Shown: piece by piece, positions 1 through 8,344 of the stretch
How positions within the stretch are numbered: the stretch's first letter is position 1
How the letters are laid out: each line of letters starts with the position of its first letter
Source of the DNA: a virus
Virus record (IMG/VR): IMGVR_UViG_3300027902_000010
Span: 1-61,447 of that record
Reading direction: 5' to 3' (one strand)
Length of the DNA stretch: 61,447 nucleotides
The notes under the pieces: model-generated
Database searches by the model: none
What the model was told of the DNA's origin: nothing
What the model saw: the letters and a program-made list of their open reading frames with translations, nothing else
Made by a program: the position numbers and the translations under genes

Positions 1-99
1 ATGGGATCAAAGAGAATATGTCCATCAATGGATAATAGAGGAGAGGTTCTTTGCTAGAATGGACAAAAAGAAACCCGCATGGCGTGATACCATGCGGGC
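1..99. repeat. Left inverted terminal repeat (99 bp)
   Basis: The first 99 bases equal the reverse complement of the last 99 bases with no mismatch; identity stops at base 100 (T here, G in the other copy). The repeat includes a short inner inverted repeat (TCCAT-CA-ATGGA, 21-32) and a terminator hairpin (74-98). Joining the two ends would make a perfect 198-bp palindrome, so a simple circular molecule is unlikely. A linear genome with repeated ends fits, either with hairpin-closed or with protein-capped termini. Which of these holds cannot be read from the sequence. Confidence 0.95.
61..99 (-). terminator. Rho-independent terminator of the left arm
   Basis: On the minus strand a 9-bp GC-rich stem (CCCGCATGG / CCATGCGGG, bases 74-82 and 90-98, 7-nt loop) is followed by a T-rich tract (complement of 62-73). 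It lies just after the last leftward gene and inside the terminal repeat, so it should stop all leftward transcription before the genome end. Confidence 0.88.
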
Positions 100-106
100 T
101 CGTTGA

Positions 107-298
107 TTATAAGGCAGCGTCGAAATACTCTTGGGCGGTATGCTCAGGTGGCTTTCGGCCCCACGGCCCATATACTTCATATTTATATCCATTACTCAGA
201 TGTTTCAGATCATCTTGGGTCATGTCGTGATCAAGCGACGCCATCATGTAGTCCGTCTTTCTAATTATTATATACCAGTATCTCTTTGACGTGGCCAT
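107..298 (-). CDS. Small protein, terminal gene of left arm
   Basis: This 63-aa product was not recognised. The start at 298 is preferred over an in-frame one at 313 because GGAGG lies 7 nt upstream of it. The N-terminal strand (YWYIIIRKTDYM) and the C-terminal part (YGPWGRKPPEHTAQEYF) resemble the start (TIYIVIRRTDD) and end (YGPTEGLYYPGESAEEF) of the 119-aa product at 25398-25757, so the two may be distant paralogues with the middle deleted here. It is the last gene before the terminator in the inverted repeat. Confidence 0.65.
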   Translation of the reverse strand: MATSKRYWYIIIRKTDYMMASLDHDMTQDDLKHLSNGYKYEVYGPWGRKPPEHTAQEYFDAAL

Positions 299-299
299 A

Positions 300-533
300 T
301 CATTTCCTCCCACGCTTACGCGGTTCGCGATCGATCGGTGTTATGCCGGCAGCCTTCATCGCCTTTCGTATAGACTTATCAGAATTCTGGATGGCTTCAT
401 ATACATACTCCGCCATATCATTCTCCTGCGCCTTTGATAATACCGCGCCTTGCTCCATCAATTCAAACTTTATGATGGCATAGACATTTCTCGCCACTTT
501 TCCTTTAAGTTGTGCGAAGTCGGTCGGATTCAT
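300..533 (-). CDS. Hypothetical protein, basic C-terminus
   Basis: A 77-aa, mostly helical product with a very basic end (DREPRKRGRK). AGGAGG sits upstream of the ATG at 533. Its TGA is 1 nt from the next gene start, so the two are probably translationally coupled. The basic tail suggests nucleic acid contact, but no known domain is visible. Confidence 0.7.
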   Translation of the reverse strand: MNPTDFAQLKGKVARNVYAIIKFELMEQGAVLSKAQENDMAEYVYEAIQNSDKSIRKAMKAAGITPIDREPRKRGRK

Positions 534-542
534 CTCTTCCTC

Positions 543-746
543 CTAGCATGGATGCTTTATTTTTCTTTTCATGCAGGCCTCTACCTTACTGGCCAATCCA
601 GTAAATTGGCTGTCTGGCAGACCCTGTTGATCTAGATAGAACATAACTCCATCAGAGATGACATCACCATGCTCCATCATGCTTATCGCTTCTCTGAGTA
701 AATCTGTAGCTATCATGTTGACATCTTTCTTTGGTATCTTTTTCAT
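543..746 (-). CDS. Hypothetical small protein
   Basis: A 67-aa product, unrecognised. It is predicted helical with two Met-rich stretches (NMIATDLLREAISMMEHGD) and a Lys/Arg-rich C-terminus containing two Cys residues. It overlaps the stop of the HNH-like gene by 4 nt (ATGA-type junction), as is usual in this tightly packed arm. Confidence 0.65.
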   Translation of the reverse strand: MKKIPKKDVNMIATDLLREAISMMEHGDVISDGVMFYLDQQGLPDSQFTGLASKVEACMKRKIKHPC

Positions 747-1120
747 TTCTTTCTCCCATAATGTTTTTGACTTCTGAAGAACTTTCTCAGTTTCATATAT
801 TCTTTGGAGTATTGTCTATTTCTACATGGATGCTCACCCAGGTAGCACATCTTGCAAAGAATAAAGGCGGCTCCTTTCTCATATCCAATTTTCTTTAGAT
901 ATGCGGCTACGCCAAATTGTCCTTGCTCTATTCCTAATCCAATCTTCTTCTTATCGACCAGGAATACTCGGAGCATCTTCTTTTCTTTTGATCCAAGATT
1001 GTCACGGTGCAGAACGCAATGTTCGCAGGAGCACTTACCACCATAGGCTTCAAGAGCATCGGCCTTTATCCGTAAATGATATCGCTTGTAATAGCCAGGT
1101 GAATGTCTGTCAGTCTTCAT
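743..1120 (-). CDS. Degenerate HNH-nuclease-like zinc protein
   Basis: This 125-aa product has a CxCxxC group (GGKCSCEHC, about residues 28-36) and a second pair (LCKMCYLGEHPC, about 88-99). The layout matches phage HNH proteins: a first Cys pair after a YGGKC turn, a central strand, YLKKIGYEKGAAFILC, then the second pair. The central strand reads FLVDKKKIG where active HNH enzymes carry an Asp-His pair, so the catalytic His seems lost. It is probably a structural zinc-finger protein or an inactive nuclease. One TAGGAAYA site (929) encodes its LGI. Confidence 0.6.
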   Translation of the reverse strand: MKTDRHSPGYYKRYHLRIKADALEAYGGKCSCEHCVLHRDNLGSKEKKMLRVFLVDKKKIGLGIEQGQFGVAAYLKKIGYEKGAAFILCKMCYLGEHPCRNRQYSKEYMKLRKFFRSQKHYGRKK

Positions 1121-1170
1121 TGTAAAATTATACGCTATAATGCAAATGAAGTAAATCGAATAATCGCCAA

Positions 1171-1413
1171 TTATTTGCCTTCACGCATAGCTCTGGCAAG
1201 ACGATTGAATATTCTCATTCCTGCATCAAACCCCCGAAGCAGTTCTTCAACCGGAGGTTCTTTGGAATTCCGTAACTCTTGTGGGACAAAATCCATTACT
1301 TCTGTATCTTGTTCGTTGTCAACTTCTTTCTTTTTCCTAACCCTTCTCACAGTCGTCGGTTTGTAGACGCCATCAACATCTTGCTCAAGGTCTATGACTA
1401 CCTCTTTTTCCAT
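1171..1413 (-). CDS. Hypothetical charged protein
   Basis: An 80-aa product with an acidic N-terminus (MEKEVVIDLEQDVDG), a basic patch (VRRVRKKKE) and a C-terminal amphipathic helix ending LARAMREGK. The start at 1413 lies inside the end of the transglycosylase gene, a 16-nt overlap. No family was recognised. Confidence 0.6.
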   Translation of the reverse strand: MEKEVVIDLEQDVDGVYKPTTVRRVRKKKEVDNEQDTEVMDFVPQELRNSKEPPVEELLRGFDAGMRIFNRLARAMREGK

Positions 1414-1943
1414 ACATACACCATAACTCCCAGAAGCAGGAGCCCCGTCACTATTGCAGCGGAGTAGTCTATATCAACAATCGTCGCTCCTTGACCTAGC
1501 CACTCAGTATATTTTTGATAGTTAGAATACACCTTATCAACATATGATTGAACATTAGTATTTCCCTGGCTATTCACATATTGTCCGGCGGTATTCTTTC
1601 TCGCCGTGCCGGCATTATACGCTGCAATAGCGTCCATCACATTTCCGTTGTATCTATTCAAATTCTGGGCTATGTATGCTGACCCAACATTCACATTGAA
1701 TCCTGGGTTCAACATATCGCCGGCCGTAGCATCTGAAACAAATTGCTGTGCCGTCTTTAACAGTACTTGCATTAATCCATATGAAGCATCGCCTATAGCG
1801 GGTTCAGCTCGATAAGCATTCTGATCAAATCCAGACTCCTGCTTTATATGAGCCAAAATAAGGGCCGGCGGAATGTTATACTTAGCCGCTGCATCATTCA
1901 CCGTCGGCAAGAGCGCCTGTTCTTTATCATAGATGAGAGACAT
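1398..1943 (-). CDS. SLT-type lytic transglycosylase with C-terminal membrane anchor
   Basis: A 181-aa soluble-lytic-transglycosylase domain protein. Seen: the catalytic Glu motif KQESGF (about residues 35-40), ASYGLMQVL (about 53-61) and AAYNAGT (about 109-115), in the order of the goose-lysozyme-like family. The last 25 residues form one membrane helix ending WKKR. Such enzymes cut peptidoglycan between MurNAc and GlcNAc. The membrane tail suggests a virion-membrane-linked enzyme acting at entry rather than free endolysin. It lies downstream of the large repeat-containing virion-type proteins. Confidence 0.88.
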   Translation of the reverse strand: MSLIYDKEQALLPTVNDAAAKYNIPPALILAHIKQESGFDQNAYRAEPAIGDASYGLMQVLLKTAQQFVSDATAGDMLNPGFNVNVGSAYIAQNLNRYNGNVMDAIAAYNAGTARKNTAGQYVNSQGNTNVQSYVDKVYSNYQKYTEWLGQGATIVDIDYSAAIVTGLLLLGVMVYVWKKR

Positions 1944-1945
1944 AG

Positions 1946-3076
1946 CTACCTCTCTTTATTCATTTTCAATGCTACTAACCCCGCTACTGAAGCCAATACG
2001 ATAGCTATCGGCCAAATGTAGGGACTCCCCAAAATGGAGGCTTCTGCGGGTGGAACCCCAGGAGTAGCAGTCGCTGGCGGCTTCTTCCCTAGCAATCCAA
2101 CTTTTCCAGCTATGTCAACTCCCTTAGCAGCCACACCAATTCCACTCGCAATTTCCTCAGCTGTAAGCCCACCACCAGCTTCACCTGGAATAGCCCCACC
2201 CACATCTGGCATAAGATAAGCATTATCTGGATTCATGATACCGCCAGGGGCGTTAGCAGCTTCTTGTATCTGCGCTACTTGCTGTGGCGTAGCTCCAGCA
2301 TCCATCATTTGAGATGGCGTCATTCCAGTACCGGGAATTTCTGTATAAGCATTCGCAATCACCGCCTGAATATCGGCATTTGAAGCTCCAGCCGCTGCCA
2401 TCTCTCCCGCTGTCATGCCGGTACCAGGTATCGTGCCAACATTTGGCATGAGAGCAGCGTTCGCCACAAATCCACCTGGGGCGTTAGCCGCTGCTACAAT
2501 CTCAGCCACTTGTTGTGGTGTCGCTCCCGCTGCCAGCATTTGAGCTTGTGTCATTCCAGTCCCTGGAACATTAGCTCCCGGACCTACTAGAGTTGAAACA
2601 TATCCAGCGGCAGCGCCCGCTATCAATCCTTTGAGAACATCAGGTCTACCCTTCTGTAATGAGCCAGCTATCGCGCCTGCTACCGTTCCGTATGGAAATC
2701 CACCGGTAAGAGTTCCAGCGATGGCCCCAGTAGTTGACTTTTGCAATAGCTGATGACCGCCAAGATCATATCTATGGCCACCAATTGTTATTTTAGGCAT
2801 CACCTTCGCGATAGGCTTAACAAATGGTTTTAATATCAATGGCTGAATGACGTACTTCTCGAGTTGCTTAGCCGCCGTCGCCAAAGGCTTACCTATACCT
2901 TTAGAGCCAATCGTAGGTCGAATGACATGCTTTTCAACCTGAGCCAGGGTGTGGGTAATTGGTTTAACTACGGGCCTTATAACAGCTCGTTCAACCTGAC
3001 CTCCGACCTTTTTTATTGGAGCCATTAACTTACTCCAAAAGTCGCCATATCCATCATAGTAATGATACATACTCAC
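1946..3076 (-). CDS. Repeat-rich putative virion protein with C-terminal TM
   Basis: A 376-aa product. The N-terminus is YYDGYGDFW, followed by a proline-spaced amphipathic region repeating VERAVIRPVVKPI, VEKHVIRPTIG and LEKYVIQPLIL. A Gly/Ala hydrophobic segment (GAIAGTLTGGFPYGTVAGAIAG) follows, then three copies of a unit starting GTGMTxxxMxxAGAxxxxV (about 35 aa each). The end is a membrane helix plus KMNKER. The N-terminal third resembles that of the 3667-4872 product, so the two are paralogues. A membrane-associated virion component is inferred. Confidence 0.7.
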   Translation of the reverse strand: MSMYHYYDGYGDFWSKLMAPIKKVGGQVERAVIRPVVKPITHTLAQVEKHVIRPTIGSKGIGKPLATAAKQLEKYVIQPLILKPFVKPIAKVMPKITIGGHRYDLGGHQLLQKSTTGAIAGTLTGGFPYGTVAGAIAGSLQKGRPDVLKGLIAGAAAGYVSTLVGPGANVPGTGMTQAQMLAAGATPQQVAEIVAAANAPGGFVANAALMPNVGTIPGTGMTAGEMAAAGASNADIQAVIANAYTEIPGTGMTPSQMMDAGATPQQVAQIQEAANAPGGIMNPDNAYLMPDVGGAIPGEAGGGLTAEEIASGIGVAAKGVDIAGKVGLLGKKPPATATPGVPPAEASILGSPYIWPIAIVLASVAGLVALKMNKER

Positions 3077-3077
3077 C

Positions 3078-3284
3078 TCACTTATACGGATTCGTATCTC
3101 GAAGTGAATACAGCAAAGCTTTCACTTCCGGCACTTCTGGATGACCTGGCCCCTGGGCTTCTACGTTTTTTATTATTCCATCATAGTCAATGGCGACATT
3201 GTTCTTCTGAGCCGCTCTTACCATTGTTATGATGTTATTGATTGTGGCTACCTTGTCAGGGTCTTCTCCATATCCGATAAACAT
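3078..3284 (-). CDS. Hypothetical small protein, GYGED N-terminus
   Basis: A 68-aa product starting MFIGYGEDPDKV. The short GYG-acidic motif recurs at the ends of several proteins of this arm. The remainder is helical and unrecognised. It sits 1 nt from the next gene, within the putative virion block. Confidence 0.65.
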   Translation of the reverse strand: MFIGYGEDPDKVATINNIITMVRAAQKNNVAIDYDGIIKNVEAQGPGHPEVPEVKALLYSLRDTNPYK

Positions 3285-3292
3285 ATTGCCTC

Positions 3293-3670
3293 CTACTTAC
3301 GGAAGAACAAGAAATAGGCCCCACCGACCAGCACGGCACCGCCGGCTATCCATACCCACATCGGAATACCTGTTGATGGTGGCACCGCACCCACTACAAC
3401 CGTCGGCTTATTTCTTGTCATGTACTGGGTGTATGCCGTTCCGAGTTTTGCCCCTGATGACAGAATGCTGTCAATCGTATCAACCACACTGCTATCATCA
3501 TCTGCCCCCATACCACTAAATCTGTCCGGGAATCCATTGAATCCGATTCTGTTTGGAAATGCGCCATATCCGCTATACATCATATCTCCGTTACCTCCTG
3601 GTATCATTTTTGAATATACAACTGGCCCACCGCGTAATGGTCTTGTTCCCGCATCTGTATTTACTATCAT
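3293..3670 (-). CDS. Putative virion protein with C-terminal TM
   Basis: A 125-aa product. The ATG at 3670 is preferred because GGAGGAG lies just upstream, and it overlaps the TGA of the preceding gene as ATGA. The middle contains GYGAFPNRIGFNGFP and FSGMGADDDS, then a helix, and the last 30 residues are a membrane segment (WVWIAGGAVLVGGAYFLFF) ending RK. This resembles small membrane proteins of membrane-containing virions, but no family could be named. Confidence 0.65.
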   Translation of the reverse strand: MIVNTDAGTRPLRGGPVVYSKMIPGGNGDMMYSGYGAFPNRIGFNGFPDRFSGMGADDDSSVVDTIDSILSSGAKLGTAYTQYMTRNKPTVVVGAVPPSTGIPMWVWIAGGAVLVGGAYFLFFRK

Positions 3671-4872
3671 ATTCTCCTCCATTCTTCCATGCCCTCGAAG
3701 TTTTCATTCCGGCTAAATGATCCGGGCTTATTAGCATTAAACGACGGAAGAGGAGCCTCAGATATTGGCATATCCAATCCGACAACACCTGATCGGCCAG
3801 GCTCCTCCTCCTCATCGGATTCTGGTTCTGGTTCTGACCACAATCTTAAATTAGTATCGCCATAGTTAAGTGGCTCACGACCTCTTGAAGTCTGCCATAT
3901 TGGTGAAAACCCAAAACCAGCCAACGGCACCGCAGCTGTAGGTAAGGTGGCTTTCGCCATAAAGTCAACAAAATCTTTTTCCTTATCGGTCAATGGTTGA
4001 CCTGCGGCTTTTCTATTTTTTATATCCAATAGCGTAGCCGCCACTTGCTGATCGAGTATATCTCCTTTGCTAACATCAACTGGCGCTGTCTGCATGGCCG
4101 ATGGGCCACCTTCAGATCCATCATCTGCTACAGTATCCTGCTGTGTTTGAATTGGACCACCACCACCTGAAGACCCACCTGGCATAGACTTTGTTACCCA
4201 TCTATCGCCTGACGCCTGAACTTGCGGAGTAACTCCCCAATCTACTGACGGCGGTGGAATATGTTGAACAGATTGTGACTGTGATGCCTGAGTCGCATAG
4301 CTGGCAATGATAGCATCATATTGCGCTTTTGAAATTGGGTTTCCGTTCTCATCAACATATTGATTACCGCCAGACGCTGCATACTCCGCACTCCGTCTAT
4401 CATATTCTTCTTTTGATATCGGGTTCCCTTTATCATCCGTGTACTGCACATTACCGCCGGCCGCTTGCTGCGCCATGATAGCATCATATTCGGCTTTTGA
4501 AATTACATTCCCATTCGCATCCTGATAAATAGGCGGTGCATCAGCCGACGTCTGTGTTACTGATGGCTTTTTAGCCATCAATCCCATAACCGGCTTCGCT
4601 ATAAGACTTAGACCACCTGTCGCCATGGCCATTCCTACTGCCCCAGCTTTTCCAACGGTTTGGGCTACAGGTCTTATCACCGACTTCTCAACCTGTCCCG
4701 CAGCCTTTACAATGGGCTTTGCCACAGCCCCTATTACTGGGGTTCTTACAACTTGCGCCACTACTTTGCTTACTGGCTTTGTTACTACCTTGACTGCTGA
4801 GCTTATGGCCTTTTTCAGACTCCAGCCAAACTCACCATAGCCGTCATATCCACCATCATCACCGACAAACAT
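3667..4872 (-). CDS. Large putative virion protein with EF-like repeats
   Basis: A 401-aa product. The N-terminus GGYDGYGEFGW precedes an amphipathic Pro-spaced region (KPVSKVVAQVV, KPIVKAAGQVEKSVIRPV) like that of the 1946-3076 product. Residues about 110-195 hold three copies of a unit of about 30 aa: xDxxGNxISKxEYDxxxA (YQDANGNVISKAEYD, YTDDKGNPISKEEYD, YVDENGNPISKAQYD). The DxxGN loops resemble calcium-loop or S-layer-type repeats, but no binding is shown. The C-terminal part is disordered and acidic. No membrane helix is obvious at the end. A structural role is inferred from position. Confidence 0.7.
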   Translation of the reverse strand: MFVGDDGGYDGYGEFGWSLKKAISSAVKVVTKPVSKVVAQVVRTPVIGAVAKPIVKAAGQVEKSVIRPVAQTVGKAGAVGMAMATGGLSLIAKPVMGLMAKKPSVTQTSADAPPIYQDANGNVISKAEYDAIMAQQAAGGNVQYTDDKGNPISKEEYDRRSAEYAASGGNQYVDENGNPISKAQYDAIIASYATQASQSQSVQHIPPPSVDWGVTPQVQASGDRWVTKSMPGGSSGGGGPIQTQQDTVADDGSEGGPSAMQTAPVDVSKGDILDQQVAATLLDIKNRKAAGQPLTDKEKDFVDFMAKATLPTAAVPLAGFGFSPIWQTSRGREPLNYGDTNLRLWSEPEPESDEEEEPGRSGVVGLDMPISEAPLPSFNANKPGSFSRNENFEGMEEWRRI

Positions 4873-4874
4873 AG

Positions 4875-5342
4875 CTATCTCCTTTTGCCTGTTCTCAACT
4901 GTTCAACCAGTTCAACTCCACGTTCGCCTACTTGATTATACCAAACACTGTCTTTCAGATTGTCGGCAGCGGTACTCCAATCACCTTCACTACCAGTAGT
5001 CATAGCCAGACGGGCAAAATTCAACATGTTACGAAATCCCAAAAGTTTTGATATACCCATGTTGAAACAAAGATTGCGGATTACGTCAAGTCTCACTGGG
5101 TCCATATTGAATACCCATAACAGACGCTCACGAAGATCGCGTTCAACATTCTCAAGACTTATATCAAGCATCAAATTGATAACTTCTTTTGGTAATGGCA
5201 CATCAGATAAATTCCATCCGATACCAATAGTCAATTTACCTTTCAGCATATCACCTTGCTTTAATTCTTTTCCGGTGGCATCGTCATATGGCTTATCTCT
5301 TGCTTCTTCTTGACGAGCCAGTTGTTCTCTTAGCGTTTCCAT
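4875..5342 (-). CDS. GH24 (T4-type) lysozyme, endolysin
   Basis: A 155-aa protein of usual length for GH24 lysozymes. Seen: the catalytic triad pattern E-x8-D-x5-T, approximated by QEEARDKPYDDATGK followed by LTIGIGWNLSD, and the C-terminal helix pattern RLDVIRNLCFNMG and WYNQVGERG. It hydrolyses peptidoglycan at the end of infection. There is no signal peptide, so a holin would be needed. It overlaps the spanin-like gene start region by 13 nt, forming a lysis cassette with it. Confidence 0.88.
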   Translation of the reverse strand: METLREQLARQEEARDKPYDDATGKELKQGDMLKGKLTIGIGWNLSDVPLPKEVINLMLDISLENVERDLRERLLWVFNMDPVRLDVIRNLCFNMGISKLLGFRNMLNFARLAMTTGSEGDWSTAADNLKDSVWYNQVGERGVELVEQLRTGKRR

Positions 5343-5815
5343 GGAAGCCTCAATGATGATAGAATAGAAAATATTTTACTGAACCACCCCGCATATTGTC
5401 TTATTATTAAAGTGACAACTCCCGCAAAGAACACTGTTCCTAAAGCATAGTACCACCATGGCATCTTTCCGGAGTACATCACCTTCACTGCCGGATTATT
5501 TGAAATTACATCAATCTTATTCACCGGCTCATCAGATTTTCTCAATACCGTTTCACGAAACGTCTTCTTCTGTTTGAAGACTTTAACTATCGTCTGCTCA
5601 ACGGTCACAGTACCCGATGAATCAATCGTAGCGGTGGGAACAGTAATCACCGCGATTAGATCATCATCACTCTTGCCCGGAGTTGGTGGTATCTTTTCTT
5701 CAGTTATCGCAATATGTTGCTCGGTCCCCACTTCTTTTAGCAATACTTCTGGGTATTTTTTAGCACACCCGACCAGTAACACCATCATCGCCAGGAGAAT
5801 CAATGTCTTCCTCAT
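5330..5815 (-). CDS. Unimolecular spanin-like lipoprotein
   Basis: A 161-aa product. The N-terminus is a lipoprotein signal with lipobox LLVGC (cleavage before Cys17), a periplasmic stretch follows, and residues about 121-145 form a membrane helix (WWYYALGTVFFAGVVTLII) before a basic end (LRLPWKR). An outer-membrane lipid anchor plus a C-terminal inner-membrane segment is the architecture of u-spanins such as T1 gp11, which fuse the inner and outer membranes during lysis. It lies next to the lysozyme. This assignment is by architecture, not by sequence match, and it implies a Gram-negative host. Confidence 0.72.
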   Translation of the reverse strand: MRKTLILLAMMVLLVGCAKKYPEVLLKEVGTEQHIAITEEKIPPTPGKSDDDLIAVITVPTATIDSSGTVTVEQTIVKVFKQKKTFRETVLRKSDEPVNKIDVISNNPAVKVMYSGKMPWWYYALGTVFFAGVVTLIIRQYAGWFSKIFSILSSLRLPWKR

Positions 5816-5816
5816 A

Positions 5817-6605
5817 TTACCTCCCTAGTCCCATAAGCATTCTCAATATCAGCCCAACCTGAGCAGGCGTCAATTGATATGTGGGGCTGTCTACTAATGT
5901 GAAGCTATCAATAATTCTAATTCGAATCTCATTCTTCAGCGAGTCAGACAATGTGATGCTATCACTCAAAGATATGTGAGCTGCTATAGCACTTGTCAAA
6001 AAGTCTGTCAGTGTAATAGCGTCAGCCTTGCTTATCGTAACTGACTTTGCCGTGGCGTCGGTCAATGTTATTGAGTCACTTCTTGAAGACCCTATAAGCT
6101 TTGCCACCGCATCAGACAATGTTATTGAATCAGCCAAGTTTGGCTTATCCATCATCGTGATAACGTCACTCAGCGTTACAGTATCCGCAAGAGAAAGCGG
6201 AATAATTCTTGCAAATAAATCTGTCAGCGTGATGCTATCACTTTTAGTTATTGCTATGGCCTTTGCCAAAGCATCGGTCAGTGTTATTGAATCAGCTTTA
6301 CTGAGTGATATAGTCTTACCCGTAATACTGTCGGTCAATGTTATTACATCAGCCAGACCCGGCTTTATTGACTTAGTAATAACCTCGGTCAATGTGAATG
6401 AGTCCGCAAAACTCGGTCGTGGCGAGTTTGATATGGACTCAGTAAGCGTTATACTATCTCCTGGCATCGACTTGGAAAACGCCATCGCTATAACATCGGA
6501 CAGAGTTATGCTATCTGATAAATTCAATGTCAATGGTACGGTACCGCCGCGCAATATTACATCATATGGATTGGCGGCACTTTGATATAGGATGACATCT
6601 GCCAT
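5817..6605 (-). CDS. Tandem SITLTD-repeat protein
   Basis: A 262-aa product built from about twelve copies of a unit near 19 aa, consensus xxADSITLTDAxxKxIxxS. Divergence between copies is moderate. Such short beta-strand repeats usually form an elongated fibre or solenoid, so a receptor-binding or spike role is plausible. The last 40 residues (TYQLTPAQVGLILRMLMGLGR) are not repetitive and may be an anchor. Repeat number is likely to vary between relatives. Confidence 0.75.
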   Translation of the reverse strand: MADVILYQSAANPYDVILRGGTVPLTLNLSDSITLSDVIAMAFSKSMPGDSITLTESISNSPRPSFADSFTLTEVITKSIKPGLADVITLTDSITGKTISLSKADSITLTDALAKAIAITKSDSITLTDLFARIIPLSLADTVTLSDVITMMDKPNLADSITLSDAVAKLIGSSRSDSITLTDATAKSVTISKADAITLTDFLTSAIAAHISLSDSITLSDSLKNEIRIRIIDSFTLVDSPTYQLTPAQVGLILRMLMGLGR

Positions 6606-6607
6606 TT

Positions 6608-6940
6608 TTAGATACCTGTCAAAGTATTTACAGTCGTACCAAAAACATCTGGCGCTCCCGCCTTGTAGGCTACAATATAGAAACTGATACCTGGCAAAAC
6701 TTTGAATGAGTAATTGCCACTACTATCAGAAATTGTAGTAGCTACCTTGATATCATTTTCAGTTTGAAACAAGTCACAAGTACAAAGACCGAGAGGACTC
6801 AATGCCGAATCTCTTGTTACGCCAGTTATAGAAAAGTATTGAGTAGTAAACGGCGCAGACTTGAATATCGCTTTACGTTTACCAACGCCACGCACCATCA
6901 TAGGGCGTCTACCAGCCGGAAACTGAGCGCAGCCGGCCAT
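6608..6940 (-). CDS. Carboxypeptidase-regulatory-like beta-sandwich protein
   Basis: A 110-aa product. The first 25 residues are basic (RRPMMVRGVGKRKAIFK). The second half reads TISDSSGNYSFKVLPGISFYIVAYKAG, the classic strand-turn-strand of CarboxypepD_reg/transthyretin-like domains found in many phage virion decorations. It overlaps the next gene by 1 nt. It is probably part of the receptor-binding or spike group. Confidence 0.65.
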   Translation of the reverse strand: MAGCAQFPAGRRPMMVRGVGKRKAIFKSAPFTTQYFSITGVTRDSALSPLGLCTCDLFQTENDIKVATTISDSSGNYSFKVLPGISFYIVAYKAGAPDVFGTTVNTLTGI

Positions 6941-7500
6941 TAGTTTATCGACTCAAGGACGTACATGTGCGATTGTATTGAGTTGACCGCACCTGTTGAC
7001 CAGAAAGCAAATACGTCAATAGTACCAGCGATCGTAGAATCAAATCCAGTACCGACCGCGGGGGCTGAAGCCGGTATTAGAAGACTTCCAGAGCCACCAG
7101 CACTTGGCAATGGTGAGCCTATCACAGACTCTGATGTCCATCGGCCTGAGTGGAACATGGTCGCTAGCGTGGAATTTCCAATTGACCGACAGATCAGTTC
7201 CCACATCAGATGGAATGTCACGTTGGTCTTAGCAACCACGTTGATGGCTAATGCCTGACTCGCCGCTATCTGTATCGCTCCATATCTCACGTTGAAAGTC
7301 AATGTGTCAGGTCCGGTTACGCGGTTTGATACTCGACCCCACACATTTATACGAAGACCTTTACCAATCTGAAAATAGTTAGCCGGTAAAGTAATTACCG
7401 CGGCTGGTGGTAAGAGCGATGTTCCAGGCGTGGCCGTTGTGACGGCCGTACCATCTATCTGTGACGTCATCAATACTTCTTGCCAGGTTTGTAAACTCAT
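6940..7500 (-). CDS. Putative virion surface protein, beta-rich
   Basis: A 186-aa beta-rich product with no signal peptide. Patterns such as LRINVWGRVSNRVTGPDTLTF and FHLMWELICRSIG are, from memory, like those in uncharacterised phage head or tail decoration proteins. The position among other beta-rich proteins supports a structural role. No enzymatic motif is visible. Confidence 0.65.
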   Translation of the reverse strand: MSLQTWQEVLMTSQIDGTAVTTATPGTSLLPPAAVITLPANYFQIGKGLRINVWGRVSNRVTGPDTLTFNVRYGAIQIAASQALAINVVAKTNVTFHLMWELICRSIGNSTLATMFHSGRWTSESVIGSPLPSAGGSGSLLIPASAPAVGTGFDSTIAGTIDVFAFWSTGAVNSIQSHMYVLESIN

Positions 7501-7515
7501 GTCAATCTCCTATTC

Positions 7516-7956
7516 CTAATTGGCTGTCAGTGTCCAGGTTATTACCAGTGAATCACTTGCGCCTTTGTTGATTACTGCAAATGAAGCGCTCATCCACATA
7601 TCAACAGTATTCGCCGTCACGACATTGAATGTGCCCGCTTCCGTAAGAGCACCCGTACCAACACCGGCCGCGAATGTAGCGACCACCGTAACGACATTAT
7701 TGTTCCTCGTCTTGCTATCAAAGGCAACTCTCGCTATCTCCGCACCGAGCAATGTGGCCGCTGGCGAACCAGTTCCAACCGCCATCCATCCCATCTTTGC
7801 AATGCCGGGAGCAGCTAATATCTGCTCCATCAAATCATACTTGCCGGCCGTCGTCACCAGATTATGGATATGCCGAAAATCTTTGAGCCTGTGTTGAAAA
7901 TCAAATAGCTCAATCAACACATTATCTGACAAAGTAAATAAGCCACCTATCTGCAT
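7516..7956 (-). CDS. Conserved phage structural protein, beta-rich
   Basis: A 146-aa product. Residues 60-146 (MAVGTGSPAATLLGAEIAR, VATFAAGVGTGALTEAG, ASFAVINKGASDSLVITWT) follow a pattern often seen in phage receptor-region proteins of unknown function. Its stop codon TAG lies inside a TAGGAAYA site (7511-7518), which also leads into the ribosome-binding site of the next gene. Confidence 0.68.
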   Translation of the reverse strand: MQIGGLFTLSDNVLIELFDFQHRLKDFRHIHNLVTTAGKYDLMEQILAAPGIAKMGWMAVGTGSPAATLLGAEIARVAFDSKTRNNNVVTVVATFAAGVGTGALTEAGTFNVVTANTVDMWMSASFAVINKGASDSLVITWTLTAN

Positions 7957-7965
7957 AGCATCTCC

Positions 7966-8337
7966 TTATGTATCATCGTCATCCCAGTATGAGACCCTTC
8001 CTCCGACTGCTCCTACTCCCGACACTACCATGTCAAGACTGTTTCCAACCGAGGTTCCGAACAGAAACGCTGGTGGATCAACATTTTCTACAAATCCACT
8101 ATTGGCAATTAATACTTGATTCCCCTCTATTGCCGTTGAACCACCATCACGAAAAGCCACCGTCATATTAGCACTCACCACCAACTTGATAGCAAAAACT
8201 TTTATTCTCTTCCCTGGAACAGCCGCCACGACGGTACCTGTCGCATTCAATGCTATTGGAGCCGACTTATAATGTGCCGGCAAAAAGACAGCTTGATTAT
8301 TAGATTTGAATAATGCCCCATCGCTAGTCCCAGACAT
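7966..8337 (-). CDS. Putative virion decoration protein
   Basis: A 123-aa beta-rich product. The strands KRIKVFAIKLVVSANMTVAF and GNSLDMVVSGVGAVGGRVSY match a pattern common in phage decoration or fibre-associated proteins. The acidic end is WDDDDT. It precedes a small basic protein gene by 7 nt. Confidence 0.62.
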   Translation of the reverse strand: MSGTSDGALFKSNNQAVFLPAHYKSAPIALNATGTVVAAVPGKRIKVFAIKLVVSANMTVAFRDGGSTAIEGNQVLIANSGFVENVDPPAFLFGTSVGNSLDMVVSGVGAVGGRVSYWDDDDT

Positions 8338-8344
8338 AGTGACC

